In this document: positions 41,607 to 50,612 of the stretch, in pieces | Layout of the letters: the number at the start of each line of letters is the position of its first letter | Numbering within the stretch: the stretch's first letter is position 1 | From: Rhodobiaceae bacterium | GTDB lineage: Bacteria > Pseudomonadota > Alphaproteobacteria > Rhizobiales > Tepidamorphaceae | DNA length: 64,000 bases | Assembly: GCA_020637895.1 (NCBI GenBank) | Contig: JACKJP010000006.1 | Location: forward strand, 186,001-250,000 | Direction of reading: 5' to 3' | Made by a program: the position numbers and the translations under genes | Notes under the pieces: generated by a model | Databases searched by the model: none | What the model saw: only the letters and a program-made list of their open reading frames with translations | What the model was told of the DNA's origin: nothing

Positions 41607-41683
41607 TGGTGACCCCGACAGGATTCGAACCTGTGACCCCCAGATTAGGAATCTGGTGCTCTATCCTGCTGAGCTACGGGGCC
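41607..41683 (-). tRNA. tRNA-Arg (anticodon CCT)
   Basis: Read on the minus strand: acceptor GGCCCCG (41683-41677) pairs with CGGGGTC, with discriminator A and encoded CCA (41609-41607). The anticodon stem CCAGA/TCTGG encloses TTCCTAA, giving CCT. GGTTCGAATCC forms the T-arm loop. No attachment duplicates were seen around it. Confidence 0.96.
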
Positions 41684-41860
41684 GCCAGCGCGACGACAGG
41701 TAGCACAAAGCTGTGCGGTTTGCGAAGATGCCGGACGGCGGTGTAAGAGTTCCACCCGCCAACGCGATTCACTGCCACCGGTTCGAATGGACAGCGTCGA
41801 AAACAGGCCGACCAGCGGCGATACCGAAACAGTTGCAATGCCGTTGGCTGGAAGAGGCCG

Positions 41861-42685
41861 ATGACGGCGCCGGTCGGAAGAATCGAACGGCTCGGTCAGG
41901 CGGCCCGGGGCGTCGCTGCCAGGATATGGCCATGGCGGAGCGTGCCGCGGCCCGACCAGCTCAAGCGCGGCGGTACGGGCGAAGTGATTCGTGTGATCGA
42001 TGGCGACACGGTGGAACTGTCCGACAGCACGATGGTGCGGCTGGTCGGCATACAGGCGCCGAAATTGCCGCTCGGTCGGCCGGGATTCAAGGCATGGCCT
42101 CACGGCGAGGAGGCGCTCGCCGCTCTCGAACAGGTGTGTCTGGACAAACGGGTCGGCATGCGCTTCGGCGGGCGGCGGGTCGATTTCAACGGACGCCGGC
42201 TTGCGCATCTTTTCGTCGAAAGCGATGGGGAACCGCTCTGGCTGCAGCAGTGGATGATTGCCGAGGGTCACGCGCGGGTCTATTCATTCGATGACAATCG
42301 TTCCTGCGTTCGACGTCTGCTGGCCGATGAAGCAGAGGCTCGAAACGGGAACAGGGGCCTGTGGGCGCTGGAGAACTACAAGCTGCTGAATGCACGCACT
42401 CCACGCGAAATCGCAGGCAAACGCGGCGAATATCACATTGTGGAAGGTACCGTGACGGGGACCAAAACGGCCCGGCGCCGTGTTTTTATCGATTTTGGGA
42501 CCGATTGGCGCCATGATTTCACAGCAGTCTTGGCTTCGTCGGCCCTGAGACGGTTCGATTGGGAACGTTTCGCCCCGAAAAGCCTTGTGGGGGAGCGCGT
42601 TCGCATACGCGGCTGGATCGGACTGAAAAAAGGCCCATATATCGACGTGACGCATCCGGAGCAGATCGAACGTGTCACCGACTAG
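41861..42685 (+). CDS. Thermonuclease family protein (SNase-like)
   Basis: A 274-residue protein with a staphylococcal-nuclease OB-fold from about residue 38 to 170: GEVIRVIDGDTVELSDSTMVRLVGIQAPK holds the metal-binding Asp and Arg, with HGEEALAALEQ, then DRRNG-like EARNGNRGLWA near the end. The last 90 residues (EYHIVEGTVTGTKTARRRVFIDFGTDW, VRIRGWIGLKKGPYIDVTHPEQIE) form an extra OB-type domain common in alphaproteobacterial members. No signal peptide is evident. The M48 protease starts 14 bases before its stop on another frame. Confidence 0.87.
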   Translation: MTAPVGRIERLGQAARGVAARIWPWRSVPRPDQLKRGGTGEVIRVIDGDTVELSDSTMVRLVGIQAPKLPLGRPGFKAWPHGEEALAALEQVCLDKRVGMRFGGRRVDFNGRRLAHLFVESDGEPLWLQQWMIAEGHARVYSFDDNRSCVRRLLADEAEARNGNRGLWALENYKLLNARTPREIAGKRGEYHIVEGTVTGTKTARRRVFIDFGTDWRHDFTAVLASSALRRFDWERFAPKSLVGERVRIRGWIGLKKGPYIDVTHPEQIERVTD

Positions 42686-44138
42686 TCCATTGACGGCCCG
42701 CGCAAGGTTCGGGACCGCGTTTCGCGCGCTGACAGCGGCCATGGCCCTGCTGGCCCTGGGCGCGTGCGCGACGACCCTTCCGGACGGGACGGTCGCGCTT
42801 TCTCCCATTCCCGCTTCAGACAAGAAAATCGGCGAACGGGAGCATCCGCGCGTCGTCGCGGCCTATGGTGGCGCCTATGAATCGCCGCGGATGCAGGCCT
42901 ACCTGGAAAATATCGTCTCGGAACTGGCGGCCGAAACCGGGACGGATCTCGACTACAAGATCACCATTTTGAACTCGCCGTCGCTGAACGCGTTCTCGCT
43001 GCCCGGCGGCTATCTCTATGTGACGCGCGGTCTTCTGGCGCTTGCCAATGACGATGCCGAGGTTGCGACCGTTCTCAGCCATGAAATGGCTCATGTGGTC
43101 CGCCGCCATGCCATTTCCCGCGAGGAGCAGGCCAATGCGGCCGCCACAGTCAGTCGCGTCATTTCAGACGTTGTCAGCGATCCGGTTGCCGGGGCACAGG
43201 CGCTTGCCCTGACCCAGCGCGGACTTGCCCAGTTCTCAAGGGTGCAGGAGCAGGAGGCGGATCTGCTCGGGATTCACATGGCCGCGGAAGCCGGATTCGA
43301 TCCGGCCGCGGCAGCGCGGTTCCTCAATTCGCTGGAACGGCAGACAACCCTGCATTCGCATGTGCTCAACCAGCAATACGATTCCGGACGGGTCGATCTT
43401 TTTTCCTCGCATCCAACGACGCCTGAGCGCATTTCCGCTGCGCAGGCCGCAGCCGCTGCCGAAAAGCAGCGCGGACATCGTGACCGGGCTGCCTATCTGG
43501 CAGCGCTCAGCGGTACGCTCTATGGCGACGATCCTCGCGAAGGCTATGTCCGCGAAAGAACGTTCATCCATCCCGTTCTCGGGCTGACCTTCTCGCTTCC
43601 CGATGGTTTTGGCCTGGAAAACACGCCGCGCGCCGTGGTCGGTATCGACTCGGCTGGCGATATCATCCGGTTTGACGGGATCACGCTGCCGCGCGAAACC
43701 CCGCTTGCCGACCATCTGACGCGCGGAACGGTCCGCAGTGGAACCGTAGGTCCGGTCAGCGAGGTTCAGATCAACGGCTTCCAGGTCGCCATCGCGGATA
43801 TAAGTGCCGGGGAATGGGTATTCCGCGTCGCGCTGATCCGTGCGCGGGGCAATGACGTCTACCGATTCATCATGGCGGTGAAGGAAATGACGCCCGAGCG
43901 ATCGGCGACCTTCGAGGAGGCGATCCGTTCCTTCCGCTTTATCACCCCGGCCGAGGCTGCGCTGGCGCGCCCGTTGCGGGTCGCTGTCGTCGAGGTCAAG
44001 CGGGGCGACACAATCGCATCGCTTTCCGGCCGCATGGCATTGAGCGACAACAAGCAGGAACGGTTCATGGTGCTCAACGGCCTGACAGGTGCGTCGGACC
44101 TTCGGCCTGGCATGCAAGTCAAACTTATCGTCGAGTAG
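42672..44138 (+). CDS. M48-family zinc metalloprotease, lipoprotein with LysM-like end
   Basis: A 488-residue protein from GTG 42672, overlapping the nuclease gene by 14 bases. The lipoprotein signal has Cys32 (LLALGAC). The gluzincin motif is HEMAH (137-141), with the third ligand Glu195 in QEADLLGIHMA, as in BepA/LoiP-type M48 proteins of the periplasm. The C-terminal 50 residues (VEVKRGDTIASLSGRMALSDNKQERFMVLNGLT) resemble a LysM repeat, suggesting wall binding. It is probably an envelope quality-control protease. A strong terminator follows the stop. Confidence 0.92.
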   Translation: MSPTSPLTARARFGTAFRALTAAMALLALGACATTLPDGTVALSPIPASDKKIGEREHPRVVAAYGGAYESPRMQAYLENIVSELAAETGTDLDYKITILNSPSLNAFSLPGGYLYVTRGLLALANDDAEVATVLSHEMAHVVRRHAISREEQANAAATVSRVISDVVSDPVAGAQALALTQRGLAQFSRVQEQEADLLGIHMAAEAGFDPAAAARFLNSLERQTTLHSHVLNQQYDSGRVDLFSSHPTTPERISAAQAAAAAEKQRGHRDRAAYLAALSGTLYGDDPREGYVRERTFIHPVLGLTFSLPDGFGLENTPRAVVGIDSAGDIIRFDGITLPRETPLADHLTRGTVRSGTVGPVSEVQINGFQVAIADISAGEWVFRVALIRARGNDVYRFIMAVKEMTPERSATFEEAIRSFRFITPAEAALARPLRVAVVEVKRGDTIASLSGRMALSDNKQERFMVLNGLTGASDLRPGMQVKLIVE

Positions 44139-44149
44139 AAACGCAAAAG

Positions 44150-44177
44150 AAAAGCCCGGCGCGGAGGCCGGGCTTTT
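44150..44177. terminator. Bidirectional terminator between the M48 protease and carD
   Basis: GCCCGGC (44154-44160) and GCCGGGC (44167-44173), flanked by AAAA on the left and TTTT on the right, so a U-run is present in both directions. It lies between convergent stops. Confidence 0.85.
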
Positions 44178-44208
44178 CGGATTGGACGAAATTTCAGATG
44201 GGTGCCGT

Positions 44209-44775
44209 TCAGGCAGCCTCTTCCTCGGCAGCTTCGGCAGCCGCGCCGCGCTTCGGGCCCTTCGCCAGCATGGCTTCAATTTCGTGTATGGCCTCGGTTT
44301 CCGTCAGCTTCTTCACCGCGCCCACTTCGCGCGCCAGACGATCGAGGGCGGCCTCGTAAAGCTGCCGCTCGCTGTAGGACTGCTCGGGCTGGTTTTCGGC
44401 GCGATGCAGATCGCGAACGACTTCGGCGATCGAGATCAGGTCGCCTGAATTGATCTTGGCTTCGTATTCCTGTGCCCGGCGGCTCCACATGGTGCGCTTC
44501 ACGCGGGCGCGGCCCTTGAGAGTCTCAAGACCCTTCTTGACCACGTTCTCTTCAGAAAGTTTGCGCATGCCCACGGTCTGCACCTTGGCGACCGGCACAC
44601 GAAGGGTAAGCTTGTCCTTCTCGAACGTGATGACGAACAGCTCGAGCTTCATGCCGGCGATTTCCTGCTCGTCAATATTGACGATCTGGCCCACACCATG
44701 GGCCGGATAGACGATGTGCTCGCCTGTCTTGAAACCCTGACGCTGCATTGTCTTCTTGGTGTTCTTCGCAGTCAT
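44209..44775 (-). CDS. carD: CarD-family transcriptional regulator
   Basis: A 188-residue protein. The N-terminal Tudor-like RNA-polymerase-interaction domain begins GFKTGEHIVYPAHGVGQIVNIDEQEIAG, with KLTLRVPVAKV; the helical DNA-binding half follows (GLETLKGRARVKRTMWSRRAQEYEAKINSGDLISIAEVVRDLHR). The tail is Ala/Glu-rich. CarD stabilises open promoter complexes and controls ribosomal RNA and stress transcription. ATG 44775 was chosen; the longer frame upstream lacks family sequence. It neighbours fdxA, the S4 gene and the helicase in a recurrent alphaproteobacterial order. Confidence 0.95.
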   Translation of the reverse strand: MTAKNTKKTMQRQGFKTGEHIVYPAHGVGQIVNIDEQEIAGMKLELFVITFEKDKLTLRVPVAKVQTVGMRKLSEENVVKKGLETLKGRARVKRTMWSRRAQEYEAKINSGDLISIAEVVRDLHRAENQPEQSYSERQLYEAALDRLAREVGAVKKLTETEAIHEIEAMLAKGPKRGAAAEAAEEEAA

Positions 44776-44975
44776 AGACTTACTTCTACTCCTGTATTGG
44801 CCGGTCGAACCGGCTGAACGCAGACCGCTTGACGCCTGCTTCGCCACCCCTGCAATCCGGATGCGGAGCCGGATGCGCCGCTGGCCGTCAACCTGTTCAG
44901 CTTGCACCCATCGAAGACCGCACTTCTCGCCGCCGGATCGAACCGATCCGCGCCATTGCGGTCCCCCTAGACGAA

Positions 44976-45001
44976 AATTGCCCCCGAAGTTTTTTGGGGG
45001 C
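44976..45001 (-). terminator. Terminator downstream of fdxA
   Basis: On the minus strand GCCCCC and GGGGGC pair across AAAAAACTTC (44980-45001) and are followed by AATTTT. It lies about 170 bases after the fdxA stop. Confidence 0.5.
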
Positions 45002-45024
45002 GTTTGGTGAAGCTCTCAGGCCAG

Positions 45025-45080
45025 CATCGCAATTATATATCACGAAAAGCTTTAAAAACCAAGTGTTGCGATGTGATATA
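45025..45080. repeat. Overlapping inverted repeats between carD and fdxA
   Basis: CATCGCAA (45025-45032) is exactly inverted at 45066-45073 (TTGCGATG), and TATATCAC (45036-45043) is exactly inverted at 45073-45080 (GTGATATA). The intervening AAAGCTTT is itself palindromic. The two dyads share one base and cannot form fully at once. Confidence 0.5.
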
Positions 45081-45167
45081 GGCATTCGCAGGCGCGCGAT
45101 GACGCGGCATCCGCGGTCCGGATGGCCTCCTGCCTGCGCAAATCGGGGCGCAAAAGCCGATTGCGGT

Positions 45168-45506
45168 TCAGTCGCCCTGGCCGGGTTCGGGCGAGAAATA
45201 CTTTTCAAACTTGCCGGTCTCGCCGTCGAACTTTTCGGCGTCTTCGAGCGGGTCGCGACGACGGGTAATATTCGGCCACTTGCTGGCATATTCGGTATTG
45301 ACCTGCAGCCACTTCTCAAGCCCGGGCTCGGTGTCTGCCTTGATGGCTTCCGCAGGGCACTCGGGCTCACAGACGCCGCAGTCGATACACTCGTCGGGAT
45401 GGATGACGAGCATGTTCTCGCCTTCGTAGAAGCAGTCCACGGGGCACACCTCGACGCAGTCCAAATATTTGCACTTAATGCAATTATCGACGACGATATA
45501 GGTCAT
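45168..45506 (-). CDS. fdxA: 7Fe ferredoxin FdxA
   Basis: A 112-residue ferredoxin. Cys9, Cys12, Cys17, Cys21 and Cys25 in the first half and Cys40, Cys43, Cys46 and Cys50 in the second fit a 3Fe-4S plus 4Fe-4S protein (MTYIVVDNCIKCKYLDCVEV ... DECIDCGVCEPECPAEAI). The acidic C-terminal helix region is usual. It carries electrons at low potential. Placed between the S4-domain gene and carD on the same strand, with its own spacer of about 108 bases. Confidence 0.95.
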   Translation of the reverse strand: MTYIVVDNCIKCKYLDCVEVCPVDCFYEGENMLVIHPDECIDCGVCEPECPAEAIKADTEPGLEKWLQVNTEYASKWPNITRRRDPLEDAEKFDGETGKFEKYFSPEPGQGD

Positions 45507-45614
45507 TCAGATGTGCCTCATCAGGTTGGTCGCGGCGCGAAGATGAGCTTCGCCCGCGCAGTTTGCTATCCAATGCCGCTGCGCTTCGCAACCCTCATCG
45601 CATGGGCTCGCCAT

Positions 45615-45983
45615 TCAGTTTAGCGGTTTGCCCCTTATCGCCGCGCTGGCGCGGCGTTGCCGGCGGTCCGGACGGGGCCCGGCCACAGGAGACCCGTCGG
45701 GCTCGCGCGATGGCGTCACGGGAGGCGAGCGGTCGATATAGGTCTCGGCCGCCACGCTGGCGCTTCCCCGCCTTTCGGTGAAGCCGGCGACTTCAAGCAC
45801 CCGGACCGCGTGATCGAGGACAATGGTGAGCGTTTCGCCCACAACGACAAGCCGGGCCGGCTTGGTGACCCGATCACCGTCAACCCGTACGTGGCCGCCC
45901 GCAACCAGCCCCGCGGCAAGGCTGCGGGTCTTGACCACCCGCGCGTGCCACAGCCACCTGTCGAGCCTCTGGCGGTCGGTAAC
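45615..45983 (-). CDS. S4-domain RNA-binding protein with a non-standard start codon
   Basis: A 122-residue protein if counted from GTT at 45983. Its start TDRQRLDRWLWHARVVKTRS and then LVAGGHVRVDGDRVTKPARLV is the complete S4 fold of Hsp15-like proteins that bind rRNA or stalled 50S subunits. Family members begin with M at exactly this point, but here the codon is GTT. No ATG, GTG or TTG lies in frame upstream as far as I read (to about 46060, inside the helicase gene). The first usual start is GTG 45938, which would drop helix 1 of the domain. It begins 5 bases after the helicase stop. Confidence 0.75.
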   Translation of the reverse strand, partial: VTDRQRLDRWLWHARVVKTRSLAAGLVAGGHVRVDGDRVTKPARLVVVGETLTIVLDHAVRVLEVAGFTERRGSASVAAETYIDRSPPVTPSREPDGSPVAGPRPDRRQRRASAAIRGKPLN

Positions 45984-45988
45984 CGTTC

Positions 45989-48931
45989 CTATCTGTCCTT
46001 CTTGTCGTTCAGCTTGTCTCGAAGGCCTGCAAGCGCGGCGAAGGGTGAATTGGGATCGACCGGCTTTTCGCGCGCCGGCTTCTGCGGCTTGAATCCGGAT
46101 CGCTCGGGTTTGCCGTTCTGTTTGCCATGCCGAGCGGGCTTTCCCCTGCCGGGGCGCTTGTCGCCATCGCGCCTGCCTTCGCCCTGTCCGTCCCGATCAC
46201 GCTGCGGCGCGCGGCCGGGGCGAGCGCCTCGACGAGGCAGTTCCCACACCGTGACGTTGCCCTCTTCGTCGATCAGGGGATCGGAATGCGCAGGCGCTGC
46301 GTCGGCCGGCGCTGCTGCCACCTCCGCAGGTTCGGCTTCCGGTGCCGATATTTCTGCCGCTTCGACGACACCTGCTGACTGATCCTCAGCGGCTGGTACG
46401 GTTGGGGTATCTGCAGAAGGCGCGCCTTCCGATTCCGCTACGCCCGCCGTCGACGCTGCCGCCGGAAGCGTATCTGCCTTGCGCTTCTGGGGCTGGTAGC
46501 CAAGGCCTTTCATGAGCGCGGCGAATTCATCGCCAGCCGCGCCCGCAAGCGACATCATCGCCAGCGTCGTGGTGAACGTTCGGCCGTCGACTGCACCTTC
46601 CGGCACGATCGCATCGCCGGGCTTGTAGGATGTGGCGGCGCGAATGAGGTCCGCGAGACGCTCGAGGATGTCGATGCGAATGGCGCGCGGGCCGGTCAGA
46701 CGGAAGCCCATCAACGGGTAGGCGGCCTCGGGGGCGCCGGCAACGGCGTCTATCGACGTGCGGCCGCTGAACGCCAGCGCGGCAATTTGACGCAGGGCCG
46801 AAATCTCGCCCTCCGGGCGTCCGAGCGCCCACAGCTCGGCGGCAAGCTTTCGCGGCGCCGGCTTCATCAGTACCGGCAGGAAGACGTGATGGGCGCCAAA
46901 ACGCACACCGTGACGGCGCAGAAGAGCGCGTGAAGGCTGATCGAGGTCGCGCAGAATGTCTGCCAGCGGTGCTCGCTCCAGCACGCCAAGTGCCTCCACC
47001 AGCTGAAAGCCGACGCCGCGCGCGGGGCCTGTCAGGCCTTCATCTTCGGCGATCTCGAAAAGCGGCTTGAAGGTTTCGCGCAGCTTGGCATCCAAGAAGC
47101 GCTTGAGACGCTCAGCTATCTGCTCGCGATGCGGGGTTGGCACCTGTTCGTCGAGCAGCGGCAATATCGCCGGCGCGAGCAGACGGTCGCCCGGCGCAAG
47201 GCGGGCCACAGGTTCTCCCCGCCAGGTAATCTGGGCTGCGCCATTGAGCGCGAATTCGCTGTCGGTAGCGGCGGCCAGCTGCTGGGCGCGGTCGTTCAGT
47301 TCGGTTTCCAAAGCACGCATCGCTGCACGGCGCAGCGCCTTCTGATCTGCGCCAGCATCGCCGGGCGCAAGGACGAAACGAAATCCGCTGAGCATTCCAA
47401 CATGGTGTCCCTCCACGTCAACCCGTCCGTTGTCGCCAATGACAGCATCGAGGCTTCCATTTTCGCGCAGCCGCCTGGTCAAGGCACCCGTCTTGCGGTC
47501 GACGAAGCGCTGCGTCAGGCGTTCATGCAGCAGGTCGGACAGCTTGTCCTCGATGGCCCGAGTGGTTTCCTGCCAGTGCACGGGATCGGCGAGCCAGTCC
47601 TCGCGATTGGCGATGAATGTCCAAGTCCGGATATGGCTGATCCGGTTGGCGATGGCGTCGATGTCACCGTCCGACCGGTCGCAGAACGCGACCTGTTCGG
47701 CGAACCATTCATCCGGGATGCGTCCGTCGGCCATGAGGTGCCGGTAGATGTCGGAAATGAGGTCGCCATGGTTGGCCGGCGCGATCTTTCGGTAGTCCGG
47801 CACCTGGCAGACCGACCAGAGCCGCTCGACGGCCTCTCGAGAAGTGGCCAGCGCGCCGACTGTCGCATCGCGCGAGGCGTGGTCCAAAGCCAGCACGTCA
47901 TCCCGCAAGGGCGCCCGAACGAGCCCGGCCTCGGTGGGAGGAACGTCGAGCGAGGCGCGAAGCGCGGCGAGCGTGGAAAAGTCGAGCCGCGTGGATCGCC
48001 ATTGCAGCAACTCCACGTGGGGAAACTCGTGCGCCTCGATGCGCTGGACGATGTCGGGTTCGGGCGCTGGCGCGCGGCCCGAGACACCGAAGGTACCGTC
48101 GCGCATGTGCCGCCCCGCGCGCCCGGCGATCTGCGCCATCTCGGCGGCGGTAAGGTCGCGGCGCTGGAAACCGTCGAATTTGCGGGTCGAGGCAAAGGCG
48201 ATGTGGTCGACGTCGAGATTGAGCCCCATGCCGATCGCATCGGTCGCGATCAGGAAGTCGACCTCGCCGGCCTGATACATTTCGACCTGCGCGTTGCGTG
48301 TGCGCGGGCTGAGCGCGCCCATGACGACGGCGGCGCCACCGCGCTGGCGGCGTATCAGCTCGGCGATCGCATAGACCTCCTCGGCGGAGAACGCGACGAT
48401 CGCCGAGCGCCGCGGCAAACGGGTCAGCTTGCGCTCTCCCGCGTAAGTGAGCTGCGAGAAGCGAGGCCGGCGAATGACATTCAGGCCGGGCAGCAGGCGT
48501 TCAAGGATCGGCTGCATCGTATGGGAACCGAGGAGCAGCGTCTCCTCACGCCCTCGCGCCGAGAGAATTCGGTCGGTGAAGATGTGGCCGCGGTCGAGAT
48601 CGGCAGCGAGCTGGACTTCGTCGACGGCGAGGAACGCGGGATCGATATCCCGGGGCATCGCTTCGACGGTTGCGACCCAGTAGCGGGGATTGTCCGGCTT
48701 GATCCGCTCCTCGCCGGTGACCAATGCCACCGCCTCGGCTCCGGCACGCTCAACGACGCGATCGTAGACTTCGCGCGCAAGCAGCCGCAGGGGCAGGCCG
48801 ATGACGCCGCTGGCATGGCCGAGCATGCGCTCGATGGCCAGATGCGTCTTGCCGGTGTTGGTCGGTCCCAGGACCGCGGTCACGCCACGGGCGCGCGCTG
48901 CCGGGTGGGCGCTGATATCGGGCATGCTCAT
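45989..48931 (-). CDS. SUV3-like helicase (MgpS type) with disordered C-terminal tail
   Basis: A 980-residue helicase. Walker A is GPTNTGKT (22-29), motif II is DEVQ, and the second RecA domain has ATDAIGMGLNLDVDHI and QIAGRAGRHMRDGTFG. The mid and C-terminal parts resemble the Suv3-like RNA helicases of alphaproteobacteria (MgpS). The last about 150 residues are Ala/Glu- then Arg/Gly/Lys-rich and probably disordered and RNA-binding. It likely acts in RNA processing or ribosome biogenesis. The S4 gene follows after 5 bases, suggesting coupled expression. Confidence 0.9.
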   Translation of the reverse strand: MSMPDISAHPAARARGVTAVLGPTNTGKTHLAIERMLGHASGVIGLPLRLLAREVYDRVVERAGAEAVALVTGEERIKPDNPRYWVATVEAMPRDIDPAFLAVDEVQLAADLDRGHIFTDRILSARGREETLLLGSHTMQPILERLLPGLNVIRRPRFSQLTYAGERKLTRLPRRSAIVAFSAEEVYAIAELIRRQRGGAAVVMGALSPRTRNAQVEMYQAGEVDFLIATDAIGMGLNLDVDHIAFASTRKFDGFQRRDLTAAEMAQIAGRAGRHMRDGTFGVSGRAPAPEPDIVQRIEAHEFPHVELLQWRSTRLDFSTLAALRASLDVPPTEAGLVRAPLRDDVLALDHASRDATVGALATSREAVERLWSVCQVPDYRKIAPANHGDLISDIYRHLMADGRIPDEWFAEQVAFCDRSDGDIDAIANRISHIRTWTFIANREDWLADPVHWQETTRAIEDKLSDLLHERLTQRFVDRKTGALTRRLRENGSLDAVIGDNGRVDVEGHHVGMLSGFRFVLAPGDAGADQKALRRAAMRALETELNDRAQQLAAATDSEFALNGAAQITWRGEPVARLAPGDRLLAPAILPLLDEQVPTPHREQIAERLKRFLDAKLRETFKPLFEIAEDEGLTGPARGVGFQLVEALGVLERAPLADILRDLDQPSRALLRRHGVRFGAHHVFLPVLMKPAPRKLAAELWALGRPEGEISALRQIAALAFSGRTSIDAVAGAPEAAYPLMGFRLTGPRAIRIDILERLADLIRAATSYKPGDAIVPEGAVDGRTFTTTLAMMSLAGAAGDEFAALMKGLGYQPQKRKADTLPAAASTAGVAESEGAPSADTPTVPAAEDQSAGVVEAAEISAPEAEPAEVAAAPADAAPAHSDPLIDEEGNVTVWELPRRGARPGRAPQRDRDGQGEGRRDGDKRPGRGKPARHGKQNGKPERSGFKPQKPAREKPVDPNSPFAALAGLRDKLNDKKDR

Positions 48932-49423
48932 GAAACCGTGACGCGTCCTAATCCGTTCCGCGTGTCCGCGCTTTATATGGCCGTTCGCACGATTGGCCGC
49001 AACAGCAAGCGAGTGAAGCGCGATTCCCGATCCGGCACACCATGCCGCACGAATCCGTCAACAATTGAAACGCACCGGGAACGAAGCGTGCCCGAATCAC
49101 TGACTCAATGTCAGGCGCAATCAAGGTGCCACCACATGTTGTGTCTGTCCGTCGACGCGGGGGCTAGGCAGGGAGATGGCGGAACGAGATCGGAAGGCTT
49201 TTCGTTAAGGCTATGAATTCATGCGATAATTCCCGGAATGATACAGCGCTGAAGGATGCCCGTTAACGAAGCGATCGGAGCGCGAACAAACGCTCAACGA
49301 ATCAGCGACTTCGCGATTCCGCGTTTTTTGAAATTGGCTATTCGGAATGCCGGCTGCAGATACGAAAAAGCCCGGCATGCGAGGCACGCCGGGCCAAGAG
49401 GGCAGCGCTTGCTTGTCAGGGCA
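48932..49423. other. Intergenic between the helicase and the DUF3108 gene
   Basis: 492 bases with no recognisable gene on either strand. It holds the promoter side of the helicase and the terminator of the DUF3108 gene (49365-49394). I see no tRNA or repeat. Confidence 0.55.
49365..49394 (-). terminator. Terminator of the DUF3108 gene
   Basis: On the minus strand GCCCGGCGTGC (49394-49384) pairs with GCATGCCGGGC (49380-49370, one G-T pair) across CTC, followed by TTTTT (49369-49365). It lies about 30 bases past the stop. Confidence 0.85.
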
Positions 49424-50284
49424 TCAGCGCATGGCGAAACGCGTATTACCCTTGGCGATCAGCGCTTCGAGCTGCACAACGCCCTGGCCGATGGGTGTTG
49501 GAACTGTAATCCGATAAGGCACCATCATGCCGGTATCGCCGGCCGGCGCGAGCCAGAGTTCGATTCCCGTCTCGTTGGCGAAGTACTCGACTTCCTTCTT
49601 GCCGGCGCTATGGCCCGAGATCGGGCGGTAGCGTGCCTGGCAGACCAGGACCTCGGTCTGCTTGCCGCCGAGAACGGCGGCATCTACAGGCGCAGTGCGC
49701 TTGTAGGAAAGGACGACGTCGAAACGCTCACGGCCATTGAAGATCGGCAGTGTCTGGGCGCAGTTGGACGGGTCCAGCGGCCCCTTGGCCGACATTGGCG
49801 TCAGCATTGCGCTCATCGGATCGATAACGCCGCGCTGATGCGCACGGGTGATCTTGACCTTGCCGGCCATGTTCGGTTCCGGCTTGGCAACGAGCGTTGC
49901 GACATTATTGCTCTGCAGGGCCATCTGCACCGTGCTTACGCGATCGCCCGAAACGGAGGTCGCAGAAAACCCGGTAGGGCTTGTGTGATCGCCGACGAAA
50001 CGGCCATCGGCATGGCCTGCGGCGGAAATCTTGAGCAGCGCCCCGGCTATACCCGTAAGCCGGCTGTTGCCCTTGATGGTGTAGCTGGCGCCATCCATCG
50101 TGGCCTTGAAACCGCCGTCGCCGAGTTTCAAACCGTTGAGGAAGACGTCGTAGCGCGTAACGACGACGGCCTCATCTGCGAATGCAGCATGAATTGGCGT
50201 GGTTGAAAGGCCTGCGGCCAGCGCAATTGCGGCCAACGAGCGAGAGCGGCGTTTACCCGCGCCGCGGATCGATTCCGACATCAT
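49424..50284 (-). CDS. DUF3108 domain exported protein
   Basis: A 286-residue protein with a signal peptide (SLAAIALAAGLSTTPIHAAFA). The mature part opens VVVTRYDVFLNGLKLGDGGFKATMDGASYTIKG, the DUF3108 pattern of a beta-rich periplasmic protein, and continues with FVGDHTSPTGFSATSV and a late VRYRPISGHSAGKKEVEYFA. The family has no established function; some members sit with lipid or envelope genes. It is monocistronic with a strong terminator and is divergent from rpmB. Confidence 0.85.
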   Translation of the reverse strand: MMSESIRGAGKRRSRSLAAIALAAGLSTTPIHAAFADEAVVVTRYDVFLNGLKLGDGGFKATMDGASYTIKGNSRLTGIAGALLKISAAGHADGRFVGDHTSPTGFSATSVSGDRVSTVQMALQSNNVATLVAKPEPNMAGKVKITRAHQRGVIDPMSAMLTPMSAKGPLDPSNCAQTLPIFNGRERFDVVLSYKRTAPVDAAVLGGKQTEVLVCQARYRPISGHSAGKKEVEYFANETGIELWLAPAGDTGMMVPYRITVPTPIGQGVVQLEALIAKGNTRFAMR

Positions 50285-50612
50285 CTTAAGGTCACCGTCT
50301 CCTGCACGGCCTGTCGGACGAGATCGACGCGCCGGTACAATCAGAACACCCCATCACAGCCTACCGCAGCAATTGGGACTACAACATGGCAATTATGGTT
50401 GCCGGTCGATTAACAATCGGTGCATGACAGGCGGGGCGAAACGCGATCCCGGCGCAGTCTTTGGCGCGACTGGCCTGCTGACCGCTTGACGCCCCGAGGG
50501 CTTGCGACTATTAGGTGCGGCCAGTTTTCAATGGAAAGAAGCCGCCTTGCCCTGATCGGGCGCTTGCGAGCGCCGGGCGGACGGCATTCTGCTAGTAGAT
50601 GGACCTTATATC
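50285..50612. other. Intergenic between the DUF3108 gene and rpmB
   Basis: 328 bases carrying the divergent promoters. No operator-like repeat or RNA element could be supported. Confidence 0.5.

Larger units (their letters stand above)
44776..45167. other. Intergenic between carD and fdxA
   Basis: 392 bases on the leader side of carD and the 3' side of fdxA. No gene is seen. It contains a terminator for fdxA (44980-45001) and two nested inverted repeats around 45025-45080 in an AT-rich patch. Confidence 0.6.

Noticed and set aside
47129..49216. A long plus-strand open frame of 695 codons over the helicase gene
   Set aside because: It is antisense to a well-supported helicase, has no domain sequence, and reflects high GC content.
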